The notes: generated by a model from the sequence alone, not told the origin. Counted from the stretch's first letter, positions 1-8,273 are shown. The stretch is 11,545 bases of DNA from Bacteroidota bacterium (GCA_023412755.1 JAEZCB010000005.1:1-11545), one strand, 5' to 3'. Made by a program: numbers and translations.

Positions 1-37
1 ATAGATAGCTACGCTCACTCATCAACAAGTCTTGAAT

Positions 38-1597
38 ATGCGCTATGCCACCATGTCCATCTGGTTGAAAGCCGCGATCGTACTGGCCTCCGCCATATGT
101 TTCGATCTGCTTTTCTGGGAGCGATCGCCTGGCCTCAATGTGCCGCTTTTTCTTTTGCCAGTTGGCATGTTGCTCATGGCCATGCACGGGCTGCCACCAC
201 GGCCACATGTTTGGATCGCCTGGATCGGCATGGTGATCAGTGCTTTGATGGTATGGGTGCATAACAGCGGCATCGCCGTCTTTTCGGCGATCATATCAGG
301 CATGGTCGCGGGCGCATTGATGCACAGTCCCAGGATAAGAAGTGTGGTGTACGCGTTGGCACAGTTCCTTTCGGATCTTCTGGCCGCTCCGCTGAAAGCC
401 TGGGATTCGTTGGGCGGACTTCTGCGCATACCCGGGGGGCGCTCCTCCACCTGGCGGTGGGCACGCCATGCACTAATTCCGCTGGTGCTGGTATTCATCT
501 TCATCCAACTCTACCGGGGTGGCAATGAACGCTTCGATGCGCTTTCCGCAAGCATCTTCGGTTCATTCTGGTCCTGGATCGCTGCTTTACTGGAAGACTT
601 CTTCACGGCGCGTACGTTATTCTTCCTCTTCGCCCTTTGTTTGTGCGGTGCGCTGCTCTTCCGGCTCGTGTCCCATTCGGTATCGCAAGCGGAAGGGCAG
701 TGGAGCGATGCATTGTTACGGCGCAAGCAAAGAAGGCCACACTGGTCGCCTGCACTTTCCATGGATCCGCTGGAGCGTGAACGGCGCAAGGGCATCCTTT
801 TGCTCGCCATGGTGAACCTGGTGCTCGCGGTGGTGAACATCATCGACATAAGTTGGATCTGGTTCGGATTCGAAGTGGAGGAAGGAATGAGTCTGAAGGC
901 ATTCGTGCATGAAGGCACGTATATGCTCATAATAAGTATCCTGCTCAGCATGCTCATCCTACTCTACCTGTTCCGGGGAAATCAGAATTTCTACTGGCGC
1001 AGTGGTATTCTGAGAACGCTGGCCGTGGTCTGGGTGGCACAGAATTTCATACTGGGCACATCCGTCTTCCTGCGGAACTATCACTACATCAGCTTCCATG
1101 GCCTCGCGTACAAACGCATCGGCGTCATCGTCTTCCTGGTGTTGGTGCTGATCGGTTTGATCACACTGTTTCTGAAGATCCGGGATCGCAGGAGTTTCTT
1201 CTACCTGTTGCGTGTTAATTCTTGGGCGGCATTCACCGTGATGGTGGCCCTTACCCTGGTGGATATGGACCGGCTGATCGTGCGATACAATCTGGCGCAT
1301 GAGAACCAGGGTGAAGTGGATATCGACAATTACCTTGCTCTTAGTGATCGCGTTCTGCCGCTGTTGTACGGAGATCTGGAGAAGGTTGAGCAGCAGATGC
1401 GCAGGCATAGCATGAACAGGGTGCGTTGGGTGGAGCATCTGGAGCCGGAACGTTTTCGCGAAGTGCTGGATCGGCGATCCAAATGGTTCATGGAGGAATA
1501 CGGGAAGATGCATCCATTGGAAAGAAGCCTGGCGTTGGACCGCACCTATAAGGAACTGGAGCGGTTGCTCAGGGAAGTTCCTCAGACTGAAAAATAA
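38..1597 (+). CDS. DUF4173/DUF4153-type multi-pass membrane protein
   Basis: A 519-residue integral membrane protein (numbering below counts from a TTG two codons upstream). About eleven hydrophobic segments are visible, near residues 13-29, 36-52, 60-77, 82-98, 148-162, 194-212, 254-272, 298-315, 328-346, 364-382 and 398-411. The C-terminal third (motifs FVHEGTYMLIISILL, LYLFRGNQNFYW and NYHYISFHGLAYKRIGV) matches my memory of the DUF4173 (DUF4153-related) family common in Bacteroidota. It ends in a charged, probably cytoplasmic, helical tail. No enzymatic motif is visible and the role is unknown. The start is uncertain: ATG at 38 and 53 are both plausible, TTG at 32 is less likely, and no Shine-Dalgarno sequence decides between them. 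The next gene begins 10 bases after the stop, suggesting co-transcription. The family call is from recall of motifs, not a search. Confidence 0.85.
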   Translation: MRYATMSIWLKAAIVLASAICFDLLFWERSPGLNVPLFLLPVGMLLMAMHGLPPRPHVWIAWIGMVISALMVWVHNSGIAVFSAIISGMVAGALMHSPRIRSVVYALAQFLSDLLAAPLKAWDSLGGLLRIPGGRSSTWRWARHALIPLVLVFIFIQLYRGGNERFDALSASIFGSFWSWIAALLEDFFTARTLFFLFALCLCGALLFRLVSHSVSQAEGQWSDALLRRKQRRPHWSPALSMDPLERERRKGILLLAMVNLVLAVVNIIDISWIWFGFEVEEGMSLKAFVHEGTYMLIISILLSMLILLYLFRGNQNFYWRSGILRTLAVVWVAQNFILGTSVFLRNYHYISFHGLAYKRIGVIVFLVLVLIGLITLFLKIRDRRSFFYLLRVNSWAAFTVMVALTLVDMDRLIVRYNLAHENQGEVDIDNYLALSDRVLPLLYGDLEKVEQQMRRHSMNRVRWVEHLEPERFREVLDRRSKWFMEEYGKMHPLERSLALDRTYKELERLLREVPQTEK

Positions 1598-1607
1598 GCC
1601 CGAGACC

Positions 1608-2096
1608 ATGAGAACGAACAGCGATGTGAGCATGATCCGCTGGTGGCTCATCACCTTCATGATGGTGTTGGCGATCAGCGGCCTAACAGCAGTGCCGCTG
1701 GTATGGCTCACCGGCCTTTTCGCGAACATCACCTCCACCTGGTCCGGTCCATGGCATGATCGGGCCTCTTCTGCGGAAGCTGCCATGATCCATGTCGATC
1801 ATACCTACCCGTTCCTCTTCTATGGCACCGACTGGCTCGCCTTCGCACATGTGGTCATCGCGCTGGCTTTCCTCGGGCCATACCGGGATCCCGTTCGTAA
1901 CCGCTGGGTGATCGAATGGGCGCTGATCTCCTGTGCGCTCGTGGTAGTGGTGGCTTTCGCCTGGGCCCCTGTGCGTGGCATTCCCTTCTTCTGGCGCTGC
2001 GTGGATGCTTCCTTTGGCGTGGTGGGTGCCATACCACTGTGGCTGGTCCTACGCCGCATAGATCGTTTGGAAGCAATGCCCCATTCCCACCGATGA
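1608..2096 (+). CDS. Four-helix hypothetical membrane protein
   Basis: A 162-residue protein with four likely transmembrane helices, near residues 10-33, 70-90, 103-123 and 128-148. The soluble loop between helices 1 and 2 is rich in His, Asp and Trp (WSGPWHDRASSAEAAMIHVDH). I recognise no family or catalytic motif, so no function is assigned. It begins 10 bases after the DUF4173-type gene, and its stop codon (2094-2096) overlaps the ATG of the following gene (2093-2095) in an ATGA arrangement. This makes it part of a cluster with likely translational coupling. A later in-frame ATG at 1632 would trim eight polar residues and is the alternative start. The alternative reading frame across the 3' half, which extends the downstream gene's frame, is rejected because the downstream protein begins naturally at 2093. 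Confidence 0.8.
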   Translation: MRTNSDVSMIRWWLITFMMVLAISGLTAVPLVWLTGLFANITSTWSGPWHDRASSAEAAMIHVDHTYPFLFYGTDWLAFAHVVIALAFLGPYRDPVRNRWVIEWALISCALVVVVAFAWAPVRGIPFFWRCVDASFGVVGAIPLWLVLRRIDRLEAMPHSHR

Positions 2097-3085
2097 AAGA
2101 TCCGCTCCGTCAGTTCCTCACAGGTATCCTGCTTCTTGCGGTGGCCACCATGCTCGCATTCGCGCCAGATGCATGGGTTCCCATGATGGCTCGCTCATTC
2201 ATGCTACAATGGTCTTGCATACTTGCCATGGTGGCCTTGGTGACCATGTGGAGGAAGGCATGGACCATAACCGCTTGTGCGCTGGGCGGCATGTTGCTGT
2301 TATCCGCACAGGTAAGGCAGCCTCCAATGGCCTCCAGCGATCCCAGTGGTAAACCACAGCTGCGCCTCCTGCACATGAATGTGCTCCAGACAAATACCCG
2401 GCATGCCGAGATCCTGGCCGTGGCCCTGGCGAGTGATGCGGACATCATTTCTGTGCAGGAGGTGGACCATCGTTGGGCTGAATGGTTGAGTGAAGGTCTT
2501 TCCGATGCCTATCCCTACCATGTGATCGAGCCGCGGACCAACTGCTATGGTATCGCGCTTTTCAGCAGAATACCTCTGGAGTATGCACGGGTGATCGTCT
2601 CGCAAGGTGCGCCTTTCATAGAAGCATCGCTGACGGTGGATGATCGGCGTGTGCGATTGTTCGCGGTGCATACCACTTCGCCAGGCAGCTACGGGCATTT
2701 CCTCAGGCGAAATGCGCAACTGGTGGAGTTGGCCGGTATGATCCAGGAGCAGGATGCACCAGCCATGGTGATCGGGGACCTAAACACAGTACCCTGGGAC
2801 AGAGCTTTTAGCCGTTTCTGCCGGAGCACGGCCACACGCACCGCCACCACTACGAATTCAAGGACCTGGCCCGTGTTCGGCCCTCTCGCGCTGATCCCAT
2901 TGGATCACCTATTGGTCAGTGAAGCATTCATGATCACCTCCATGAACACCGTGGAACTGCCGGGTAGTGATCATCGTGGCCTGCTTGCCGATGTGGCCCT
3001 GCGTACGGATACAAGGCCTGCCGGATCCATGGCCACACTTGGGATCAAAGGGGGCCGAGCCAATGCTCACAAGGCCGCCCATTGA
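2093..3085 (+). CDS. Membrane-anchored endonuclease/exonuclease/phosphatase family protein
   Basis: A 330-residue protein. The first 75 residues contain about three hydrophobic segments (9-25, 33-51, 57-73). They are followed by an EEP-fold catalytic domain with its usual motifs in order: HMNV with Asn96, SVQEVD with the metal-binding Glu123, YGIALFSR at 152-159, AVH with His193, IGDLN with Asp229 and Asn231, PLDHLL at 269-274, and SDH at 292-294. The arrangement resembles YafD-like proteins, in which a membrane anchor precedes an EEP domain that probably faces the periplasm. EEP enzymes hydrolyse phosphodiester or phosphomonoester bonds with Mg2+; the substrate here (nucleic acid, lipid or sugar phosphate) cannot be told. 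The start was chosen at the ATG overlapping the upstream stop. The open frame extends upstream to 1916, but that part is a shadow of the previous gene. Confidence 0.9.
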   Translation: MKDPLRQFLTGILLLAVATMLAFAPDAWVPMMARSFMLQWSCILAMVALVTMWRKAWTITACALGGMLLLSAQVRQPPMASSDPSGKPQLRLLHMNVLQTNTRHAEILAVALASDADIISVQEVDHRWAEWLSEGLSDAYPYHVIEPRTNCYGIALFSRIPLEYARVIVSQGAPFIEASLTVDDRRVRLFAVHTTSPGSYGHFLRRNAQLVELAGMIQEQDAPAMVIGDLNTVPWDRAFSRFCRSTATRTATTTNSRTWPVFGPLALIPLDHLLVSEAFMITSMNTVELPGSDHRGLLADVALRTDTRPAGSMATLGIKGGRANAHKAAH

Positions 3086-3188
3086 CTTGGGATCCCCATA
3101 TGCCCGAAATTTATAGCCCACACCATGCGTCCCTTGAGGAGCAACCATGCGCCCGGATCGCGTCTAATGGGAGGAGGAAAGAAAGATC

Positions 3189-3482
3189 ATGGTAACTGAA
3201 GCGAGGATATTCTTGAGGTTGGTGCTCCTTTCATTTTTGGGATTCGCGTTCTATTATGGGCACTTGTATTTCGGCATTCTGGACAATGAAGTGTTGTTCA
3301 AGGTGCTCGCGATCACCTTTCTGCTCTGCACCATCCCATTGCCCATCATCGCGGTGAACAACAACAAGCTGTTCCCCGATCTATCCCGCAATGGCAAGAA
3401 CTTGTTGAAGCTGGTCACGGCCATGTTGCTTTTCCATCACTTCCTGATGACGTTCATCTTCGTGATGTTCCTCAACTCCTGA
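3189..3482 (+). CDS. Small three-helix membrane protein
   Basis: A 97-residue protein with three hydrophobic segments, near residues 9-28, 34-55 and 73-95. They are separated by short loops carrying LDNE and a basic stretch (NNNKLFPDLSRNGKNLLK). I recognise no family. The start is preceded by an unusually purine-rich stretch at 3170-3183 (GGGAGGAGGAAAG) that resembles a Shine-Dalgarno sequence. That is noteworthy because most Bacteroidota genes, and others in this window, lack one. It lies 103 bases after the EEP gene and its stop is 47 bases before ppc, in the same direction. Codon use and hydrophobic periodicity look like a real gene. Function unknown. Confidence 0.75.
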   Translation: MVTEARIFLRLVLLSFLGFAFYYGHLYFGILDNEVLFKVLAITFLLCTIPLPIIAVNNNKLFPDLSRNGKNLLKLVTAMLLFHHFLMTFIFVMFLNS

Positions 3483-3529
3483 GGGACCCGTTCCTTGTTC
3501 CAGCGCTTCCAGGTCCGATCTTCATCCTC

Positions 3530-6238
3530 ATGTTGGAGATCGGAATTCGTTCAACGGCCCCGGACAAAGTGCGTGATGACCTGGCGTATTTGACCGGCTG
3601 TTTTCTGGAGGTGTTGGCGGGATCGGGCAGCGGGGATATCGCGCAGCTGATCCGCAACCTCACGCCATCTTTCCAAGACCACATCGATCCGGCGAAGGCG
3701 GCTCAGTCATGGTCGATCGTTTTCAGGCTGCTCACTTTGGTGGAGCAGAATGCCGCTGCTCACTACCGCCACCGGATGGAGGAGAAGTATGGTTTGGAAA
3801 CGATACCCTCCTTGTATGCGGGAGCATCGAAGGCCGCCCTGGACGCGGGAGTGCCAGTGGAAGATCTTGCCAGCGCGATCTCCCGATCGCGTGTGGAACT
3901 GGTCTTCACCGCACATCCCACGGAAGCCAAGAGAGCCACTGTGCTGGAGCACCACCGTCATCTACGCCTGTTGCTGGAAGAACGGGACAGCCAAATCTGG
4001 ACACAGGCCGAGCAGGAGGCGCTTCGCGATGAGGTGAAGGCATGCCTTATGCTGCTATGGAGAACGGGTGATATTTTCCTGGAAAGACCGGATGTCGCGT
4101 CTGAGCGTCGGAACGCGATCCATTATTTGCGGACCGTTCTTCCAAAAGCATTGCCCTCTATTTCTCAACGCTTGCATCAGGCATGGCGCTGCGTTACGCC
4201 TGCCATGGCAGCTTCACCACCGGATGGTCCCACCATAAGTTTCAGCACTTGGATCGGTGGTGATCGCGATGGCCATCCTCTGGTCACTGCGCAGGTCACG
4301 CAGGAGACACTGCTGGATCTGCGTGGACATGCTCTGGAGTTGGTGGGCGAAGAATTGTTGGGATTGGTGAAGAAACTCAGCCTTTCCGATCTTATACAAG
4401 ACCCGCCTTTGGAATTGAAGCAAGCGATAGTGACCGCACGATCACATATTGGGAGTGCCGCGGAGGCCGCCATCGCCCGTAATCCGGATGAATCCTGGCG
4501 GCAGTTCGTTGGCATCATGCTCGCCAAATTGCCGTTCAAGGAAAAGGATCATCCGGTCTATGCGGACGCTAGTGGCTTGGAGCAGGATCTCCTTCTGCTC
4601 GATGGATCCCTGCGTGTGATCGGAGCTTCGCGAGTGGCGGATGCATATGTGGTACCGGTGCTGCGCTCCGTGCGCACGTTCGGTTTCCATTTGGCCCGGT
4701 TGGATGTAAGACAGAACAGCGCATTCCATGATAATGCGATCGAACAGTTCCTCACCACCAATGGAGCCCGTGATGCCAGCTTCTCTAAATGGAGCGAGAT
4801 CGCCAGACGTGAATTGCTCTTGCAATGGCTGGAAACATCCGGGAAAGGGTCTTTCTCTGCAAAAGATGCTGAAGCGGAAGCCGTGTTGGCCTGTTACCGG
4901 ACCCTGGCGGGCCATGCACAACAATTCGGTACCGCGGGTTTGGGTGCATTGATCGTGAGCATGACCCGCGATGTTTCCGATCTGCTCGCCGTGCATCTGT
5001 TCAGCGCAGCGGGTGGTCTTTCCAGGAACGGGCTTTGTCCTTTGGAAATAGTGCCCCTGTTCGAGACCATTGGTGATCTGGAAAGAAGTGCCCAGATCCT
5101 GCGCGAATATTTGGAACTGCCCCTGGTGCGTGCCTGTCTGGAATCACAGCGTGCGGCGAAAGGGGACGCTATGCCTGTGCAACAGGTCATGATCGGATAC
5201 AGCGACAGCAATAAGGATGGCGGCATATTCGCCAGTCTTTGGGGATTGTACAGGGCACAGGAACAGATGGTGCAGGTAGGACAGGAGATGGGTATACGGA
5301 TCCGCTTCTTCCATGGGCGTGGTGGCACCATAAGCCGTGGTGCCGGCCCCACGCACCGATTCATCAAAGCCATGCCTCACATGGCACTTCAGGGAGATCT
5401 GCGTCTTACCGAACAAGGGGAGACCATCGCACAGAAATATGGTGACCCTGCCACGGCCGCATATCACCTGGAGCTACTCGCAGCAGGTGTCGCGCATACC
5501 ACGGCGCGTGATGCGCATGCCCCCACAGCACCGCATGACCTGTTGCCCGCCATGGACCATATGGCCCATACGGCACGGGATCATTATGCTCGCCTGTTGG
5601 CGACCGATGGTTTCGCGGATTTCTTTCGCGAGGCCACGCCCATAGACGCGATAGAGGAGAACCGGATAGGATCCCGGCCAGCCCGGCGCACTGGCAGCAC
5701 CGGGATGCAGGACCTGCGTGCCATCCCCTGGGTCTTCAGCTGGGGGCAATCCCGCTTCTTCCTTTCCGGGTGGTATGGAGTGGGCACCGCGCTTCAGCGG
5801 CTTCAACAGGAAATGCCCCCCATGTTCGATCGCACCGCAGCGAATTCGATCGTTTGGTCACCGCTCCACTACATCATCAGCAATGCAGCCACCAGCATAG
5901 CCATGGCCGATACCGGTATCATGCGGCTCTATGCGAACATGGTGCGGAATACCGCACTTCGATCGCGCATCATGGATCAGGTGTTGAATGAATATGAACT
6001 CACGTACATGATGCTGGAAAAGGTCTATGGTGGTACGCTCGCTGAGAAGCGGCCGAACATACATGACATGATCAGCATGAGATCGGCAGGCCTCCGGATG
6101 CTTCATGAACAGCAGGTGGCGTTGTTGATGGAATGGCGTGCGAACCGGCCACAAGAAGGACCGGAACTGGAGCGATCGCACATGCGCCTGCTGCTTACCA
6201 TGAATGCGATAGCGAGTGGTCTGGATGCCACAGGTTGA
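3530..6238 (+). CDS. ppc: Phosphoenolpyruvate carboxylase
   Basis: A 902-residue cytoplasmic enzyme (E. coli Ppc is 883) that carboxylates phosphoenolpyruvate with bicarbonate to oxaloacetate, replenishing the TCA cycle. Family landmarks appear in order: VFTAHPTEAKR with catalytic His129, WIGGDRDGHP at 241-250, LARLDVRQNS at 388-397, MIGYSDSNKDGG with Lys562, FFHGRGGTISRGAGP with Arg597, LTEQGETIAQKYG at 626-638, NRIGSRPARR at 711-720, IPWVFSWGQSR at 732-742, and the C-terminal TG. The protein is full length and intact. Two positions matching the E. coli aspartate-inhibitor ligands are changed: Lys773 is Met792 and Asn881 is Ala900. Arg587 and Arg832 are kept as Arg597 and Arg851. ATG at 3530 gives a normal N-terminus. 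The NRDE gene follows six bases after the stop. Confidence 0.97.
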   Translation: MLEIGIRSTAPDKVRDDLAYLTGCFLEVLAGSGSGDIAQLIRNLTPSFQDHIDPAKAAQSWSIVFRLLTLVEQNAAAHYRHRMEEKYGLETIPSLYAGASKAALDAGVPVEDLASAISRSRVELVFTAHPTEAKRATVLEHHRHLRLLLEERDSQIWTQAEQEALRDEVKACLMLLWRTGDIFLERPDVASERRNAIHYLRTVLPKALPSISQRLHQAWRCVTPAMAASPPDGPTISFSTWIGGDRDGHPLVTAQVTQETLLDLRGHALELVGEELLGLVKKLSLSDLIQDPPLELKQAIVTARSHIGSAAEAAIARNPDESWRQFVGIMLAKLPFKEKDHPVYADASGLEQDLLLLDGSLRVIGASRVADAYVVPVLRSVRTFGFHLARLDVRQNSAFHDNAIEQFLTTNGARDASFSKWSEIARRELLLQWLETSGKGSFSAKDAEAEAVLACYRTLAGHAQQFGTAGLGALIVSMTRDVSDLLAVHLFSAAGGLSRNGLCPLEIVPLFETIGDLERSAQILREYLELPLVRACLESQRAAKGDAMPVQQVMIGYSDSNKDGGIFASLWGLYRAQEQMVQVGQEMGIRIRFFHGRGGTISRGAGPTHRFIKAMPHMALQGDLRLTEQGETIAQKYGDPATAAYHLELLAAGVAHTTARDAHAPTAPHDLLPAMDHMAHTARDHYARLLATDGFADFFREATPIDAIEENRIGSRPARRTGSTGMQDLRAIPWVFSWGQSRFFLSGWYGVGTALQRLQQEMPPMFDRTAANSIVWSPLHYIISNAATSIAMADTGIMRLYANMVRNTALRSRIMDQVLNEYELTYMMLEKVYGGTLAEKRPNIHDMISMRSAGLRMLHEQQVALLMEWRANRPQEGPELERSHMRLLLTMNAIASGLDATG

Positions 6239-6244
6239 AGGGAT

Positions 6245-6991
6245 ATGTGTCTGTTGGTGATGGCATATCAGGTGGATCCCCATTATCCTTTGATCGTGGC
6301 GGCGAATCGGGATGAATTCCATGAGCGGCCAACCGCGCCCCTGCATCAATGGCAGGAGGCGCCACACATCATCGCGGGCAGGGATCTGCAGGGAGGCGGC
6401 ACTTGGATGGGGGTAACCACACAGGGGATCTTCGCGGCACTTACCAATCACAGGGACATGCGCCGCGCAATGGTCCCAGGGCGGCCTTCACGCGGATCGC
6501 TTGTTCGTAAAGCGCTGGAAGGACAGGATCTGGGCGATACGTCCATGTATGAGGGGTGCAATCTGATCCATGGTCATTGGCGTGATCTCTGGTACCATGA
6601 CAATGTGCGGCCCACTTCGGAAAGACTTCCACCTGGTATACATGGTCTTAGCAATGCGTTCCTGAACACGCCATGGCCGAAAGTGCGATCGGCAGTGGGA
6701 CGAATTCGCCAATTGGTAGAGCATGACGAGCGTTCACCCGGCCCTTATTTCGATCTGCTGGCACTGGAGGAATTGGCTCCCGATCATGAACTGCCTTCCA
6801 CCGGACTCGAACAGGAGTGGGAGCGAAAATTGAGCGCTATCCGGATCAAGGCGGATGGCTATGGCACCCGCAGCTCAACAGTATTGATGGTGGAGCGTGA
6901 TGGGACAGCCAGGATATGGGAGCGTACATTCACAGGTCTGGGTAAGGTGAACGAAATGAAAGAGATCATCCATTTCGAAAAAGGCATCTAA
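6245..6991 (+). CDS. NRDE (TANGO2) family protein
   Basis: A 248-residue protein that begins MCLLVMAYQ and carries the signature NRDE at residues 21-24, followed by FHERPT, a glycine-rich GRDLQGGGTWMGV (45-57) and LTNHRD. These features define the NRDE/TANGO2 family (PF05742). The invariant Cys2 and the N-terminal strand have led to suggestions of an Ntn-hydrolase-like fold. Eukaryotic and some bacterial homologues have been linked to haem handling, but the biochemical activity in Bacteroidota is not established and I do not assign one. No signal peptide or membrane helix is visible, so it is probably cytoplasmic. It starts six bases downstream of the ppc stop, so the two are very likely co-transcribed. 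The start ATG is fixed by the conserved Met-Cys N-terminus. Confidence 0.92.
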   Translation: MCLLVMAYQVDPHYPLIVAANRDEFHERPTAPLHQWQEAPHIIAGRDLQGGGTWMGVTTQGIFAALTNHRDMRRAMVPGRPSRGSLVRKALEGQDLGDTSMYEGCNLIHGHWRDLWYHDNVRPTSERLPPGIHGLSNAFLNTPWPKVRSAVGRIRQLVEHDERSPGPYFDLLALEELAPDHELPSTGLEQEWERKLSAIRIKADGYGTRSSTVLMVERDGTARIWERTFTGLGKVNEMKEIIHFEKGI

Positions 6992-7002
6992 AGGGAAGCT
7001 GC

Positions 7003-7010
7003 TATATTCG
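7003..7010 (+). promoter_or_regulatory. Candidate Bacteroidota -7 promoter box
   Basis: TATATTCG fits the Bacteroidota -7 consensus TAnnTTTG with one mismatch. It lies 29 bases upstream of the ATG of the choice-of-anchor L gene and 11 bases after the end of the NRDE gene, a sensible place for a new transcription start. No TTG box is visible at the usual upstream distance, so the support is positional and partial. Confidence 0.35.
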
Positions 7011-7039
7011 TTCTGCCATCCTTTAAAACGATCCACATC

Positions 7040-8119
7040 ATGCGCCACATTTACCTTCGTTCATTTCCTGTTCTCCTGGCCATTTCCCCTTTCTGTGCAC
7101 ATGCACAGATGGTTGTGGATCATTCCGTGACCGCCCAGCAGATGGTCGAGGACATCTTCCAGGGTATCAATGTCACCATAGGTGAAGTGACCATTAATGG
7201 CCTGCCGGGAGATTCGGCCTTGGCCTATTCCGGAGCTTATGCTTATGAAGGTCCATATCCATTCCCGGTGGAGGGGGTCACCATGCTTACCGGAGACACG
7301 TTCAGCTACATGGGTTCAGGGCTTTCCGATCCGGATCTGCAGGTCCTCTCAGGGCATCCGATCTACGATGCCATGGTGCTCGAGTTCGATTTCGTACCGG
7401 ATGAGGATACACTGGTATTCGAGTATGTATTCGCCAGCCTTGAGTACTTGAACTTCACCTGCTCTCCATTCAACGATGTCTTCGGATTTTTTCTCAGCGG
7501 TCCTGGTATAGCAGGAACTTTCTCCAACGATGCCATCAATATCGCACGGGTGCCGGGCACGGAGGTGCCGGTCTCCATCAATACGGTCAATTCCGGTGTA
7601 CCTAGTAACTCCTATGATGGTCAATACTGTGATCAGGCCGATCCCGATTGGCAGGATAATCAGGTGTATTTCACCAGCATGGATAGCGCTGCTGTTTTCC
7701 AGTATACCGGGATGACCGTGGTGTTACAGGCGGTAGCAGCAGTTACCCCCGGAGAGACCCATCACATCAAACTGGCCATTGGAGATGCCTCCGATAGTTT
7801 CCTGGATTCGGGTTTCTTTCTTCAGGCGGCAAGTTTCAGAAGTGTACCCTTCCTCATGATGTCCACAGCTGTGGATGAGAAAGCTGTTCCAGCCCCGAAC
7901 GCATGGTTCAATGCCACCGGTGATCTCGTTCTGGACACGCAAGCATTGATCCGGTCAGTTACTGTGATGGACATGCAGGGCAGAATGATCTCGCAACGTA
8001 CACTGGCCGGTTCCGGTGCACAACTTATCACGATGAATGATGTTCCCCCTGGGATCTATATCGTTCGCTGTGGTGGGGATGGCCAGGAGGCAAGGATCAA
8101 GGTGGTGAAGGATCGCTGA
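7040..8119 (+). CDS. Choice-of-anchor L domain protein with T9SS type A sorting domain
   Basis: A 359-residue exported protein. Residues 1-22 form a signal peptide (hydrophobic core PVLLAISPFCAHA, cleavage before Gln23). Residues of roughly 25-270 match the choice-of-anchor L domain as I remember it: VNGLP-like strand ITINGLPGDS variant at about 50-60, GVTMLTGD, LEFDFVPDEDTLVFEYVF, and the characteristic FGFFLSGPGI followed by IAIGDASDS-like LAIGDASDS and GFFLQAASF. The last ~75 residues resemble a T9SS type A C-terminal sorting domain: VTVMDMQGRMI, then VPPGIYIVR and a short basic end KVVKDR. This predicts Sec export, then outer-membrane passage by T9SS and surface attachment or release. Ligand or role is unknown. 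It is a single-gene unit, with a candidate promoter just upstream and the CCGTAA-hairpin region downstream. Confidence 0.9.
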   Translation: MRHIYLRSFPVLLAISPFCAHAQMVVDHSVTAQQMVEDIFQGINVTIGEVTINGLPGDSALAYSGAYAYEGPYPFPVEGVTMLTGDTFSYMGSGLSDPDLQVLSGHPIYDAMVLEFDFVPDEDTLVFEYVFASLEYLNFTCSPFNDVFGFFLSGPGIAGTFSNDAINIARVPGTEVPVSINTVNSGVPSNSYDGQYCDQADPDWQDNQVYFTSMDSAAVFQYTGMTVVLQAVAAVTPGETHHIKLAIGDASDSFLDSGFFLQAASFRSVPFLMMSTAVDEKAVPAPNAWFNATGDLVLDTQALIRSVTVMDMQGRMISQRTLAGSGAQLITMNDVPPGIYIVRCGGDGQEARIKVVKDR

Positions 8120-8160
8120 ACGTAACCTTGGTATGACCCTACACGTAAGAGTTGTCCAAG

Positions 8161-8273
8161 GCTTGATCTTCAAGCAGCATAAATACACATCCCGTAAGAT
8201 GTGAAGGGCCCGTAAGCCTTTGCATTTAGATAAGAACATGGTAAGAGGAAGCCCGCCCTGTAAGGCGGGCTTC
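8161..8273 (+). repeat. CCGTAA-hairpin composite element, copy 1
   Basis: The order of parts is: a leading hairpin GCTTGA/TCAAGC (8161-8175); a possible weak enclosing helix TAAAT/ATTTA (8180-8184 with 8224-8228); hairpin A with stem CACATC/GATGTG (8186-8203); hairpin B with stem AAGGGC/GCCTTT including one G-T pair (8204-8221); a 26-base spacer; and terminator-like hairpin C (8248-8273). A and B abut with no base between them and both loops are CCGTAA. Stem sequences of A and B differ entirely from copies 2 and 3, but loop, order and spacing match. This copy is the most diverged. Strand is given for the CCGTAA orientation; transcription direction is not known. Confidence 0.7.
8248..8273 (+). 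terminator. GC-rich terminator-like hairpin C1
   Basis: A perfect 10-bp stem GAAGCCCGCC/GGCGGGCTTC with loop CTGTAA. It lies 128 bases beyond the choice-of-anchor L stop codon. The bases that follow (TTCGGCCATT) are only mildly T-rich, so it is a plausible but not textbook intrinsic terminator for that gene. It is also the final hairpin of composite copy 1. Confidence 0.55.

Noticed and set aside
120..127. GCGATCGC octamer here and near 6173, resembling the cyanobacterial HIP1 repeat
   Set aside because: Two occurrences in 11.5 kb within coding sequence are not a notable enrichment in a GATC-rich region.
959..1786. A 275-codon minus-strand open frame antisense to the first two genes
   Set aside because: The plus-strand frame has clear transmembrane periodicity and family motifs; the antisense product is His/Gln-rich with no motif, typical of a shadow frame.
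1916..2092. An upstream extension of the EEP protein by 59 residues
   Set aside because: It overlaps the preceding membrane protein in another frame and lacks a hydrophobic or family-like N-terminus; the ATG at 2093 is the natural start.
2815..2880. A possible frameshift in the EEP gene, where the protein becomes Thr/Arg-rich
   Set aside because: The frame resumes with expected family motifs (TWP, PLALIPLDHLL, SDH) without a shift, and the spacing between the GDLN and DH motifs is close to normal.
3125..3199. A 24-codon open frame before the small membrane protein
   Set aside because: It is very short, overlaps the start of the next gene and has no start signal. A leader peptide cannot be excluded but nothing supports it.
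4442..4996. A 184-codon minus-strand open frame inside ppc
   Set aside because: It is antisense to strongly conserved ppc sequence and has no recognisable domain.
5858..6451. A 197-codon minus-strand open frame across the ppc/NRDE junction
   Set aside because: It is antisense to two conserved genes and His-rich without motifs; a shadow frame.
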